From positions 1-43,941 of the forward strand of contig NZ_SJEW01000040.1 in the NCBI RefSeq assembly GCF_005930475.1: a stretch of DNA of 43,941 nt, in the 5' to 3' direction. This DNA comes from Modestobacter altitudinis (GTDB lineage: Bacteria > Actinomycetota > Actinomycetes > Mycobacteriales > Geodermatophilaceae). The translations under genes were made by a program, and so were the position numbers. The stretch's first letter is position 1. Each line of letters opens with the position of its first letter. Shown here in pieces: positions 24,191-35,060 of the stretch. The notes under the pieces were generated by a model that worked only from the letters and a program-made list of their open reading frames with translations, had not been told where the DNA came from and did no database searches.

Positions 24191-24272
24191 CAGGGTCTCC
24201 TCACAGAGCGGTTCGGCCGGGCAGGTACGGCTCACCCTGGCGCCTACCCGCGCTGGGGACGACGATGCGGGC

Positions 24273-25658
24273 GTGGCCGAACCCGCAGGGACCGGACGGC
24301 GCCCGCTGCGGGTGGCCGTCGTGGGAGCCGGGCCGGCGGGCATCTACGCCGCCGAGGCCCTCGCCGGCCAGGACGACGTCCCGGTGGCCGTGGACCTCGT
24401 CGACCGGCTGCCCACGCCGTTCGGGCTGGTCCGGCACGGGATCGCCCCGGACCACGTGAAGATGCGGGCGCTGCGCGAGACGCTGCACCACACGCTGGAC
24501 CACGACCGGGTCCGGTTCGTCGGCAACGTGGAGATCGGCACCGACCTGCCGCTGGACGAGCTGCGCCGGCACGTCGACGCGGTCGTCTACACCTACGGCG
24601 CGGCCGGTGACCGGCGGTTGGGCGTCCCCGGTGAGGAGCTGCCCGGCAGCCTGGCCGCCACCGACGTCGTCGCCTGGTACTGCGGGCACCCCGATGCCGA
24701 CCGGGCGCGGGTGGAGGAGGCCGTGGCGCGGGCCCGCGACGTCGTCGTCGTCGGGGTCGGGAACGTGGCGCTCGACGTCGCCCGGGTGCTGGCCCGCTCC
24801 CCCGCCGAGCTGGACCCCACCGAGATGCCGCAGCACGTGCTGGACACGCTGGCGGCCGCTCCGGTGGAACGGGTGACGGTGCTCGGCCGGCGCGGACCGG
24901 CGCAGGCCACCTTCACCACCCAGGAGCTGCGCGAGCTGGGGCACCTGGCGCGGGCGACGGTGCTGGTCCACCCCCGCGACCTGGCCGACCCGGGCAACGA
25001 CGCCCTGGCCGCCGCGGACCGGCACGTGGCCCGCAACCTGGCCGCACTGCAGGGCTTCACCGAGAACCGGCCGGTGGTCGGGTGGACGACCGTGCGGCTG
25101 CAGTTCCACGCCCGGCCGGTCCGGCTGCTGGGCACCGACCGGGTCACCGGGGTGGAGGTGGAGCGGACGACGGTGGACGAGGACGGCCGCGCGGTCGGCA
25201 CCGGGGAGACGACCACGATCCCCGCCGACCTGGTGGTGCGCTCGGTCGGCTACCGCGGGCACCCGCTTCCCGGGCTGCCGCTGGACGGGGGCACGGTGCC
25301 GCACCGGGCCGGCCGGGTGCTGCGCGACGGCGTGCCCAGCCCCGGGGAGTACGTGGCCGGCTGGATCAAGCGCGGACCGACCGGCGTCGTGGGCACCAAC
25401 AAGCACGACGCCCGGGAGACCGTCGCCTCGCTGCTGGACGACGCCGCGTCGCGCGTCCTCGTGCCCCGTGGCGACGACGACTGGGTCGACACCCTGCTGG
25501 CCCGGGGCGGGCGGCCGGTGCTGCTCGCCGACTGGCGGGCCATCGACGCCGCCGAGATCGCCCTCGGCGCCGTGCACGGTCGCGCCCGGACGACCCTGCA
25601 CGACCGGGAGCAGCTGTTGGCCGCCGTCCGCGCCGCCGCCGCGGCCGCGGAGGGGTGA
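24273..25658 (+). CDS. fprA: NADPH-ferredoxin reductase, FprA type
   Basis: A 461-residue adrenodoxin-reductase-like flavoprotein. The FAD site is VAVVGAGPAGIYAAEAL, followed by PTPFGLVRHGIAPDHVK; the NADPH site is VVVGVGNVALDVARVL with RRGPAQATFTTQELREL; and the C-terminal FAD contact is GWIKRGPTGVVGTNKHDA. It passes electrons between NADPH and ferredoxin, for example for cytochromes P450 or Fe-S enzymes. GTG 24273 gives the family length. No ferredoxin gene is adjacent. Confidence 0.9.
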   Translation: MAEPAGTGRRPLRVAVVGAGPAGIYAAEALAGQDDVPVAVDLVDRLPTPFGLVRHGIAPDHVKMRALRETLHHTLDHDRVRFVGNVEIGTDLPLDELRRHVDAVVYTYGAAGDRRLGVPGEELPGSLAATDVVAWYCGHPDADRARVEEAVARARDVVVVGVGNVALDVARVLARSPAELDPTEMPQHVLDTLAAAPVERVTVLGRRGPAQATFTTQELRELGHLARATVLVHPRDLADPGNDALAAADRHVARNLAALQGFTENRPVVGWTTVRLQFHARPVRLLGTDRVTGVEVERTTVDEDGRAVGTGETTTIPADLVVRSVGYRGHPLPGLPLDGGTVPHRAGRVLRDGVPSPGEYVAGWIKRGPTGVVGTNKHDARETVASLLDDAASRVLVPRGDDDWVDTLLARGGRPVLLADWRAIDAAEIALGAVHGRARTTLHDREQLLAAVRAAAAAAEG

Positions 25659-25731
25659 GGGCGCTGCCCCCGCTCGAGGCACTCGGCCCTGGGCCGGGCC
25701 GTCCGGGCCGCGGTACGGCAGACTCGGCGGT

Positions 25732-26865
25732 GTGAGCAGCACCCCGGTACAGACCTCACCGGCCACCACGATGATCTCCTTCGCGCGCGGCGCCCCGTCG
25801 ACCGACATCGTCGACGTCGAGGGCCTCAAGCAGGCCGCCGTCGCGGCGTTCGACAGCGACCCGGCGGGGATGACCGGTTACGGGACGGCGGTCGGCTACG
25901 TGCCGCTGCGGAGGTGGATCGCCGAGAAGCACGGCGTCCCCGTCGAGCACGTCCTGGTCACCAACGGCTCGATGCAGGCCGACGCCTTCCTGTTCGACGA
26001 GCTGGCGACCCCCGGTGCCGCCGTCATCACCGAGCGCCCGACCTACGACCGCACCCTCCTGGGGCTGCGCAACCGGGGGGCCGACGTGCACTTGGTGACG
26101 CTGGAGGAGGACGGGATCGCCGTCGAGGAGGTGGCTGCCCTGCTCGAGGGCGGGCTGCGCCCGGCGCTGGCCCACGTCATCCCCAACTTCCAGAACCCGG
26201 CCGGCTACACGCTCTCGCTGGCCAAGCGGGAGCGGCTGCTGGAGCTCGCCCGCCAGTACGACCTCGTGCTGTTCGAGGACGACCCGTACGTCGACATCCG
26301 GTTCAGCGGCGAGCCGCTGCCCCGGATGCTGGAGCTCGACGGCGGCGCCGCGAGCGAGCACGTGGTCTACGCCTCGTCGTTCTCCAAGACGGTCTGCCCC
26401 GGCATCCGGGTCGGTTACCTCGTCGGGCCGCCGGCGCTGATCAAGAAGATCCAGGTGCGCGCCACCAACACCTACATCGCACCGAACATGGTCGCCCAGG
26501 GCACGGTGTACGCCTACCTGCAGGGTGACCGCTTCCCGGCGGCCCTGGAACGGGTGAAGTCGGCGCTGGCCGAGCGGGTCGGGCTGCTGGACGACGCGCT
26601 GCGGGCGCACCTGCCGCAGGCGACCTTCCGCCGTCCCGAGGGTGGCTACTTCCTCTGGGTGTCGCTGCCCGAGGGCGAGGGCCACGACGTCGCCCGGATC
26701 ACCACCGAGGCGGCCGCCCGCGGGGTGGCGATCGTCCCGGGCACCGACTTCCTGCTGGAGGGCGGCGAGAACTCCTTCCGGCTCGCCTACTCCGCGGTGC
26801 AGCCCGGGGACGTCGACGAGGGCGTGCGCCGGCTGGCCGAGGCCATCGAGGCCGCCCGCCCGTAG
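25732..26865 (+). CDS. PLP-dependent aminotransferase (class I/II, 2-aminoadipate aminotransferase-like)
   Basis: A 377-residue fold-type-I aminotransferase without an HTH. It shows TGYGTAVGYVPLRRWIAEKHG, LVTNGSMQADAF, IPNFQNPAGYTLS, LFEDDPYVDIRF and the PLP lysine in YASSFSKTVCPGIRVGY. It is closest in pattern to LysN-like/valine or 2-aminoadipate aminotransferases; the amino-acid partner cannot be told. GTG 25732 is chosen at the domain start; no clear Shine-Dalgarno is seen, so a leaderless transcript is possible. Two palindromes follow the stop. Confidence 0.85.
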   Translation: MSSTPVQTSPATTMISFARGAPSTDIVDVEGLKQAAVAAFDSDPAGMTGYGTAVGYVPLRRWIAEKHGVPVEHVLVTNGSMQADAFLFDELATPGAAVITERPTYDRTLLGLRNRGADVHLVTLEEDGIAVEEVAALLEGGLRPALAHVIPNFQNPAGYTLSLAKRERLLELARQYDLVLFEDDPYVDIRFSGEPLPRMLELDGGAASEHVVYASSFSKTVCPGIRVGYLVGPPALIKKIQVRATNTYIAPNMVAQGTVYAYLQGDRFPAALERVKSALAERVGLLDDALRAHLPQATFRRPEGGYFLWVSLPEGEGHDVARITTEAAARGVAIVPGTDFLLEGGENSFRLAYSAVQPGDVDEGVRRLAEAIEAARP

Positions 26866-26883
26866 CAGCTCCGCCGTCCCCCG

Positions 26884-26967
26884 GGGATCAGGTCAGCTGA
26901 TCATCGTTGCTCCTGGCTCACCGCACGAGGTGAGCCAGGAGTACGCGAGGTGAGCTGAGCTGATCCC
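26884..26967. repeat. Nested inverted repeat (probable terminator/cruciform)
   Basis: An inner perfect 13-bp stem CTCCTGGCTCACC/GGTGAGCCAGGAG (26910-26941, loop GCACGA) sits within outer arms GGGATCAGGTCAGCT and AGCTGAGCTGATCCC (14 of 15 pair). It follows the aminotransferase stop by 19 nt and could terminate it. Confidence 0.75.
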
Positions 26968-26994
26968 GGGAGGAGCAGCGCGGGTGCACCTGCC

Positions 26995-27039
26995 GACGAT
27001 CGTGCTCTGCTGCCTGTCAGGCAGCAGAGCACGATCGTC
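26995..27039. terminator. 45-bp near-perfect palindrome at the 3' end of ppc
   Basis: Two exact 22-bp arms (left arm begins GACGATCGTGCTCTGCTG) around one T. It ends 1 bp before the ppc stop codon region (27041) and serves as a terminator from both sides. Confidence 0.85.
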
Positions 27040-27040
27040 C

Positions 27041-29812
<2,772 letters not shown>

Positions 29813-29880
29813 CGGCGCAGTATCCGGGGTGCATGTGACGGGCTGGTGTCACGGGTCGGTCGAACGGGGAGGATGTCGGC

Positions 29881-30801
29881 GTGATCCGACTCGACGCGTC
29901 CCCCGCCAGCGCCGCCCCGGCCGAGCACGGGGAGGGCCCGGTCTGGGACGACGCCGCGCAGGAACTGGTCTGGGTGGACATCACCGCGGGGCAGGTCCGG
30001 CGGGGCCGGGTGCAGGGTGACGACGTCGTCGACGTGGCCGGGCACCGGGGCGGTGACACGGTGGGCTTCGTCGTCCCGGCGGCGGCCGGCGGCTGGCTGC
30101 TGGGCGCCGGAGCCGGGATCAGCCGGCTGACCGCCGACGGGCAGGCCGCCGTGCTGATCGAGCTGACCGGTGAGGGCCTGTCCGAGGAAGCGGGGGGCAC
30201 CCGGATGAACGACGGTGCCTGCGACCGGGCCGGCCGGTTCTTCGGCGGCACGATGGCCTTCGACGAGCGCCCCGGCGCCGGCACGCTGTACCGGCTGGAC
30301 CTGGACGGGACGGTGAGCACGGTCCTGGACGGGCTCACCGTGTCCAACGGGCTGGGCTGGTCACCGGACGACGCGACGGTCTACCTGTCGGACTCGGGCG
30401 CGAAGGCGGTGTGGGCCCACCCCTACGACCTCGCCTCGGGCACGTTCGGCGAGCGGCGGGTGCTGCTGGACTTCCACGACGACCCGGACGGTGTGGCCGA
30501 CGGGCTGACCGTGGACGACGAGGGCTGCCTCTGGACGGCGCTGTGGGGCGGCGGCCAGGTGCGGCGGTACTCCCCCGACGGTGAGCTGCTCGCGGTGGTC
30601 GACGTCCCCGGCGTGGAGAACACGACCAGCTGCGCGTTCGCCGGTGACCTGCTGGTGATCAGCACCTCGGTGCACGGGCTGGACGACAACGCCCGCGCCG
30701 CCCAACCCGACGCCGGCCGGCTGTTCACCGTCCGGGCGGGCGTGAGCGGCCCCCCGGCGAACCCCTATCGCGGCCCGCTCGGCGCCCTCGCCCAGCGCTG
30801 A
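29881..30801 (+). CDS. SMP-30/gluconolactonase-family lactonase
   Basis: A 306-residue six-bladed beta-propeller. Metal ligands are visible as EGPVWDDAAQELVWVD (Glu), RMNDGACDRAGRFFGG (Asn/Asp), TVSNGLGWSPDDATVYLSDS (Asn) and DDPDGVADGLTVDDEG (Asp). Members open sugar lactones such as gluconolactone or arabinonolactone. GTG 29881 has GGGGAGG about 9 nt upstream. It might belong functionally to oxidative sugar catabolism, but it stands alone here between ppc and the ABC exporter. The stop is followed at once by the 36-bp palindrome. Confidence 0.87.
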   Translation: MIRLDASPASAAPAEHGEGPVWDDAAQELVWVDITAGQVRRGRVQGDDVVDVAGHRGGDTVGFVVPAAAGGWLLGAGAGISRLTADGQAAVLIELTGEGLSEEAGGTRMNDGACDRAGRFFGGTMAFDERPGAGTLYRLDLDGTVSTVLDGLTVSNGLGWSPDDATVYLSDSGAKAVWAHPYDLASGTFGERRVLLDFHDDPDGVADGLTVDDEGCLWTALWGGGQVRRYSPDGELLAVVDVPGVENTTSCAFAGDLLVISTSVHGLDDNARAAQPDAGRLFTVRAGVSGPPANPYRGPLGALAQR

Positions 30802-30802
30802 A

Positions 30803-30838
30803 CCCGAGGGGCCATGTTGGCCAACATGGCCCCTCGGG
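30803..30838. terminator. 36-bp perfect palindrome, member 1 of a dispersed family
   Basis: Arms CCCGAGGGGCCATGTTGG and its exact complement without spacer fill the 40-bp gap between two convergent genes. The core GGGCCATGTTGGCCAACATGGCCC recurs, with TY/RA change, at 33806 and 36413. Confidence 0.85.
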
Positions 30839-30841
30839 CCG

Positions 30842-32035
30842 TCAGGCGCGCTCGGCGCGCATGGCGTCGCGCAGCTTGACCTTGCCGCCGGTGCGCAGCA
30901 GCGCGCCGGCGTAGATCCGGCCGCCCACCCGGACGATCGCGGCGATCGCGACCAGCATGAGCACGACGGCGAGCACGACCTCCCACCACTCCGCTCCCCC
31001 GGCGGCCTGCCGCACGGGCATGACCAGCGGCGAGAGCCCCGGGATGAACGAGGTGACCGTGGACAGCGTGCCGGTCGGCTCCTGCGCGGCCTGGATCGAG
31101 ATCACGAAGCCGACGACGAGCAGCACGGACGCCGGGGTGATCACGCTGGCCAGGTCCTCCTGCCGGCTGACCAGCGACGCCGCGGCGGCGAACACCGAGG
31201 CGTAGAAGGCGTAGCCGAGCACGAACCAGGCGACCACCGTGAGGACCGTGCCGATGAGCCGGCCGGGCAGCTCGACGACGTCGAAGGCCAGCGCCCCGGC
31301 GACGCCGACGACCGCGATGACCAGCATCTGGGCCAGCCCGAGCAGCCCGAGGCCGAGGATCTTCCCGGCGAGCAGCTGCCAGGGGCGCATGGTGGCCAGC
31401 AGCAGCTCCACCACCCGGCTGGACTTCTCCTCGACCACGCCCTGGGCGACGAACTGGCCGAACAGGATCAGCAGGCTGTACAGCACGACCACCCCGACCA
31501 GGGCCACGACCGCGGCCTCGAGGTCGGCGTCGGCGTCCGGGTCGAGCGCGACGACGTCCACCCGCGGCGGGCTCTGCAGCTGCACGCCCGCGTCGGCCAG
31601 CTGCTGGTCCACCGCCATGCCCTGCACGGCGCCCTGCGCGATGGTCTCGGCGGAGCCGCCGCTCTTCTCCACGAGCAGCTCCGGCTGGGCAGCCGACGGG
31701 CTGAGCAGCGCGGCGTCGACGTCGCCGTCCTGGACCGCGCGGCGCGCGGCGGCCTCGTCGTCGTAGTCGACGACCGAGACGTCGGTGTCCAGCGCCTCCC
31801 CCTGCGCCGTCAGGGCGTCGGTGACGGCCGCGCTCCCACCGACCACCCCGAGCTTCGTGGACTCGCCGCCGCTGTTGACGGCCACCTGGAAGACGAGCAT
31901 CCCCAGGATGAGCAGGATCAGGACGCCGGAGCCGATCAGGAACCCCTTGTCCCGGATCCGGGTGGAGATCTCCCGGCCGGCGACCAGGCGGACCAGCTGG
32001 GCCGGCGTGTGCGGCCGGATCTCGGTGGTGGTCAT
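30842..32035 (-). CDS. ABC-2-type exporter permease (NatB-like)
   Basis: A 397-residue membrane protein. An N-terminal TM (GFLIGSGVLILLILGMLVF) is followed by a ~140-residue extracellular domain, then five to six spans in the C-terminal half with the ABC-2 signature VVEEKSSRVVELLLATMRPWQLLAGKILG. Topology and context match NatB-type sodium or small-molecule exporters. ATG at 32035 overlaps the stop of the ATPase gene (ATGA) and has GGGAGGTGG just upstream. Substrate unknown. Confidence 0.87.
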   Translation of the reverse strand: MTTTEIRPHTPAQLVRLVAGREISTRIRDKGFLIGSGVLILLILGMLVFQVAVNSGGESTKLGVVGGSAAVTDALTAQGEALDTDVSVVDYDDEAAARRAVQDGDVDAALLSPSAAQPELLVEKSGGSAETIAQGAVQGMAVDQQLADAGVQLQSPPRVDVVALDPDADADLEAAVVALVGVVVLYSLLILFGQFVAQGVVEEKSSRVVELLLATMRPWQLLAGKILGLGLLGLAQMLVIAVVGVAGALAFDVVELPGRLIGTVLTVVAWFVLGYAFYASVFAAAASLVSRQEDLASVITPASVLLVVGFVISIQAAQEPTGTLSTVTSFIPGLSPLVMPVRQAAGGAEWWEVVLAVVLMLVAIAAIVRVGGRIYAGALLRTGGKVKLRDAMRAERA

Positions 32036-32940
32036 GCCGCCACCTCCCGGGTGTCGGTGACGGCGCCGCGGAACAGCTCGACCAGGGTGGGCTCGCGCCA
32101 GGCGAAGTGGGTGACCCGCCCGGTGGACAGCGCCGCCGCCAGCACCTGCTGGTCGTCGGTGCCCGGACCAAGCTCCAGCACGACGTCCGCGCGCTGCTCG
32201 GAGACGACCCGCACCCCCGGCACCGCGGCCGCCCACCCGGGTGGCGCGTCCGGCGCGACCACCCGCAGCTGCCGGCCGGCTGCTCCCGACCGCAGCTCCC
32301 CGACCGTGCCGCTGGCGACGATCTTGCCCCGGGCGAGGATCCCGACCGCGTCGCACAACCGCTCGACGAGGTCCAGCTGGTGGCTGGAGAAGACCACCGG
32401 GACGCCGCGCCGGCACTGCTCGAGCAGCGCCTCGGCGAGCGAGTCCACGCCGACCGGGTCCAGGCCGGAGAACGGCTCGTCGAGGATCAGCACGTCGGGC
32501 TCGCTGACCAGGGCGGCGGCGAGCTGGACCCGCTGCTGGTTGCCCAGCGACAGCTTCTCCACCCGGTCGCCGCGGCGCTCGCCCAGCCCGAGGCGCTCGG
32601 CCCAGGTCTCGGCGGCGCGGGCGGCCGGTGCAGCGTCCAGGCCGTGCAGCCGGGCGAAGTACGTGAGCTGCTCGCCGACCTTCATCTTCGGGTACAGCCC
32701 GCGCTCTTCGGGCATGTAGCCGATCCGGCGGCGGACCGCCTCGTCGACCGGGCGGCCGAGCCAGCGGACCTCGCCGGCGTCGGCCCGGGCCAGGCCCATG
32801 GCGATCCGCATGGTCGTGGTCTTGCCCGCGCCGTTGGACCCGCAGAAGCCGAACATCTGCCCCGGGGCGACGGTGAAGCTCACCCCCTCCAGCACCTGGT
32901 TGTCGCCGTAGGCCTTGTAGAGCCCGTCGAACTCGAGCAC
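32032..32940 (-). CDS. ABC exporter ATPase (NatA-like)
   Basis: A 302-residue nucleotide-binding subunit: Walker A GSNGAGKTTTMR, Q-loop GYMPEERGLYPKM, signature LSLGNQQRVQLAAAL, Walker B VLILDEPFSGLDP and switch His in VVFSSHQ, with a ~90-residue C-terminal domain. GTG at 32940 is chosen since GGAGG lies 5 nt before it and the domain starts VLEFDGLYKAYG. An ATG at 32985 would add 15 residues but has no Shine-Dalgarno and lies inside an inverted repeat. Pairs with the downstream permease. The intergenic region to udgX carries operator-like repeats. Confidence 0.87.
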   Translation of the reverse strand: MLEFDGLYKAYGDNQVLEGVSFTVAPGQMFGFCGSNGAGKTTTMRIAMGLARADAGEVRWLGRPVDEAVRRRIGYMPEERGLYPKMKVGEQLTYFARLHGLDAAPAARAAETWAERLGLGERRGDRVEKLSLGNQQRVQLAAALVSEPDVLILDEPFSGLDPVGVDSLAEALLEQCRRGVPVVFSSHQLDLVERLCDAVGILARGKIVASGTVGELRSGAAGRQLRVVAPDAPPGWAAAVPGVRVVSEQRADVVLELGPGTDDQQVLAAALSTGRVTHFAWREPTLVELFRGAVTDTREVAA

Positions 32941-32974
32941 AGCCCCTCCGCGGGTCGTCGCCTGCCTGCCGCCG

Positions 32975-33026
32975 TCACTTTCCATGTCGGAAAGACTGGC
33001 GTATCACTTTCCGCCTCGTCAAGTGA
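32975..33026. promoter_or_regulatory. Operator-like repeats between the ABC exporter and udgX
   Basis: CTTTCC-ATGTC-GGAAAG (32978-32994) is a 6-5-6 inverted repeat. TCACTTTCC occurs twice, at 32975 and 33004, 29 bp apart. TCACTT (33004) and AAGTGA (33021) form another inverted repeat. Such a cluster in a divergent gap suggests repressor control of the exporter. No regulator gene is adjacent. Confidence 0.55.
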
Positions 33027-33110
33027 CCGGTCGGGTGTGTCTGCGGGTCGAGACCGACCGTATCGGCGTCCCGGGCTGCGGCCCAGCCCCCCGTCAGGTG
33101 TCATCGACCC

Positions 33111-33803
33111 ATGAGCACCGAGAACCACCCGGCCCAGCCGCCCTCCGGAGTCGGCCTGGCCGGGTTGCGCGAGGCCGCGGCCGGCTGCCGGGCCTGCGAG
33201 CTGTGGGAGCCGGCCACCCAGACCGTCTTCGGCGAGGGCCCGGAGACCGCCCGGATCGTCTTCGTCGGCGAGCAGCCCGGCGACCAGGAGGACCGCAAGG
33301 GCGAGCCGTTCGTCGGCCCGGCCGGCCGGCTGCTGGACAAGGCCCTGGCCGAGTCCGGCATCGACCGCCGGGACGCCTACATCACCAACGCCGTGAAGCA
33401 CTTCCGGTTCACGCCCACGCCCAAGCGGCGGATCCACCAGTCCCCGGGTGCTGAGCACCTGACGGCCTGCCGGCCGTGGCTGGAGGCGGAGTTCGCCGTC
33501 CTCCAGCCGGAGGTCGTGGTCTGCCTCGGCGCGGTCGCGGCGAAGGCGCTGATCTCGCCGTCGTTCCGGATCACCAAGGACCGCGGCCAGCTGCTGCCCT
33601 GGACACCACCCGGCCGGCACGCCCTGCCGCTGACCGAGCCGGACGCCGACGGCGACGAGCCCGAGGAGGAGGTGCCGGCCCAGACCTGGATGCTGGCGAC
33701 CGCGCACCCCTCTGCCGTCCTGCGCACCCCCGACGAGGCCCGCGCCGCCGCCTACGACGCCCTGGTCGCCGACCTCAGGGTCGTCGCCGCCGCCCTCGCC
33801 TGA
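33111..33803 (+). CDS. udgX: UdgX-type uracil-DNA glycosylase (covalent uracil-DNA binder)
   Basis: A 230-residue Fe-S uracil-DNA glycosylase-superfamily protein. Motif A is GEQPGDQED, and the UdgX hallmark loop KRRIH is present with the histidine at residue 109, the same number as the residue that links covalently to DNA after uracil removal in the Mycobacterium smegmatis enzyme. Likely cluster cysteines are Cys26 and Cys29 (CRAC) plus two later ones (TACRPWL, VVCLG); AHPSAVLR is the second motif. An acidic insert (EPDADGDEPEEEV) is extra. ATG 33111 has no strong Shine-Dalgarno. The stop is followed directly by a palindrome. Confidence 0.93.
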   Translation: MSTENHPAQPPSGVGLAGLREAAAGCRACELWEPATQTVFGEGPETARIVFVGEQPGDQEDRKGEPFVGPAGRLLDKALAESGIDRRDAYITNAVKHFRFTPTPKRRIHQSPGAEHLTACRPWLEAEFAVLQPEVVVCLGAVAAKALISPSFRITKDRGQLLPWTPPGRHALPLTEPDADGDEPEEEVPAQTWMLATAHPSAVLRTPDEARAAAYDALVADLRVVAAALA

Positions 33804-33805
33804 GA

Positions 33806-33831
33806 GGGGCCATGTCGGCCGACATGGCCCC
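33806..33831. terminator. 26-bp perfect palindrome, member 2 of a dispersed family
   Basis: Arms GGGGCCATGTCGG and its exact complement occupy the gap between the convergent udgX and glgC-like stops. It has the same core as 30803 and 36413. Likely bidirectional terminator. Confidence 0.85.
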
Positions 33832-33836
33832 CGGGG

Positions 33837-35018
33837 TCAGCTGCGCTCCGGCTCGGGGAGACGTGCGCCGGCGGCGAGCTCGGCACCCGCCTCGACCTCC
33901 GCCTCCCGGCCGACGAGGGTGATGTCACCCTCGCCGCCGACGGTGGCCCGCTCCCCCACCACGACGTTGTCGTCCAGGACCGCCCGGGTGACCGTCGCGC
34001 CCCTCCGCACCCGGACGCCGGGCAGCAGCACCGAGTCCAGGACCGTCGCGCCCTCCTCGACGACCACGCCAGGCGACAGCACGGACCCCCGGACGTTGCC
34101 CGAGACGCGGGTCCCGCCGGAGAGCAGGCTGTTCTCGATCTGCCCGTCGTCGAGCACCCGGGCGGCGCTGTGCCGGCCGCCGCGGGTGTGCACCGGCCAG
34201 CCCGGCTCGTCCAGGTCGATCGGCGGCTCCGCGGACAGGAAGTCGCGGTGGGCCTGCCAGTAGGACTCCACCGTGCCGACGTCGCGCCAGTAGCCGTTCA
34301 GCGGGTAGGCCCGGGCGAGGCCGTCCTTGGTCTGCGCAGGCAGCAGGTGGGTGCCAAGGTCCTCCAGGCCGTCCTCGCCGACCTGGTCCCGGAGCGCCTG
34401 CAGCCGGTCGAGCGTCTCCGTCGGGGAGAACACGAAGACCTCGTTGGTGGCCGTCGTCGTCGCCGGCTCATCGGGCTTGTAGGCGTAGTCGGTGACCGTC
34501 CCGTCGTCGCCGACCTGCACGATGCCGTAGCGCGCGGCGTCGTCCGCCTCGACCTCGGTGGTCACCATCGTCACCTCGGCGCCCGAACCCAGGTGGGCGT
34601 CGACGACGTCGCGGTAGTCGAGCTTGTAGACCGCGTCGGAGCTGACCACGACCAGCGCGTCCGGGTCGAACTGCCGGATGAGCTCCGACTGCCGCCACAG
34701 CCCGTCGGCGGTGCCCTCGGTCCAGCCGCCGCGCTCACTGCCCTGGAACGGCGCCATCATCATCAGCCCGCCGGTGGTGCGGTCCAGGTCCCAGGGGCGG
34801 CCGTTGGCCAGGTGCTCGTTGACCGACTGGGGCTGGTACTGCACCGACACCCACACGTCGGCGATGCCGGAGTGCTCGCAGTTGGACAGCGGGAAGTCGA
34901 TGAGCCGGTAGACGCCGGCGAACGGGACCGCGGGCTTGGCCCGGGTCTCGGTGAGCAGTTCCAGACGGCTGCCCTTGCCACCGGCGAGCACCAACACGAG
35001 GACCTTCGGGAGAGCCAT
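33837..35018 (-). CDS. glgC: Glucose-1-phosphate adenylyltransferase-family protein
   Basis: A 393-residue nucleotidyltransferase. The start VLVLVLAGGKGSRLELLTETRAKPAVPF is the nucleotide-binding loop; NGYWRDVGTVESYWQAHRDFL carries the sugar-phosphate-binding residues; the C-terminal third is a left-handed beta-helix (SVLSPGVVVEEGATVLDSVLLPG). This is the GlgC pattern, making ADP-glucose for glycogen synthesis or for maltose-1-phosphate/trehalose-linked glucan. ATG 35018 fits the family. No other glg gene is in the window, so it is a lone copy. A related NDP-sugar role cannot be excluded. Confidence 0.88.
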   Translation of the reverse strand: MALPKVLVLVLAGGKGSRLELLTETRAKPAVPFAGVYRLIDFPLSNCEHSGIADVWVSVQYQPQSVNEHLANGRPWDLDRTTGGLMMMAPFQGSERGGWTEGTADGLWRQSELIRQFDPDALVVVSSDAVYKLDYRDVVDAHLGSGAEVTMVTTEVEADDAARYGIVQVGDDGTVTDYAYKPDEPATTTATNEVFVFSPTETLDRLQALRDQVGEDGLEDLGTHLLPAQTKDGLARAYPLNGYWRDVGTVESYWQAHRDFLSAEPPIDLDEPGWPVHTRGGRHSAARVLDDGQIENSLLSGGTRVSGNVRGSVLSPGVVVEEGATVLDSVLLPGVRVRRGATVTRAVLDDNVVVGERATVGGEGDITLVGREAEVEAGAELAAGARLPEPERS

Positions 35019-35060
35019 GCCGTCCCGCTACCCGATGGCCCCGGGTGCAAGCGCCAACGA

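Noticed and set aside
26884-27039. CRISPR-like array from the repeated stems
   Set aside because: The repeats are inverted, not direct, and there are no regularly spaced spacers or cas genes.
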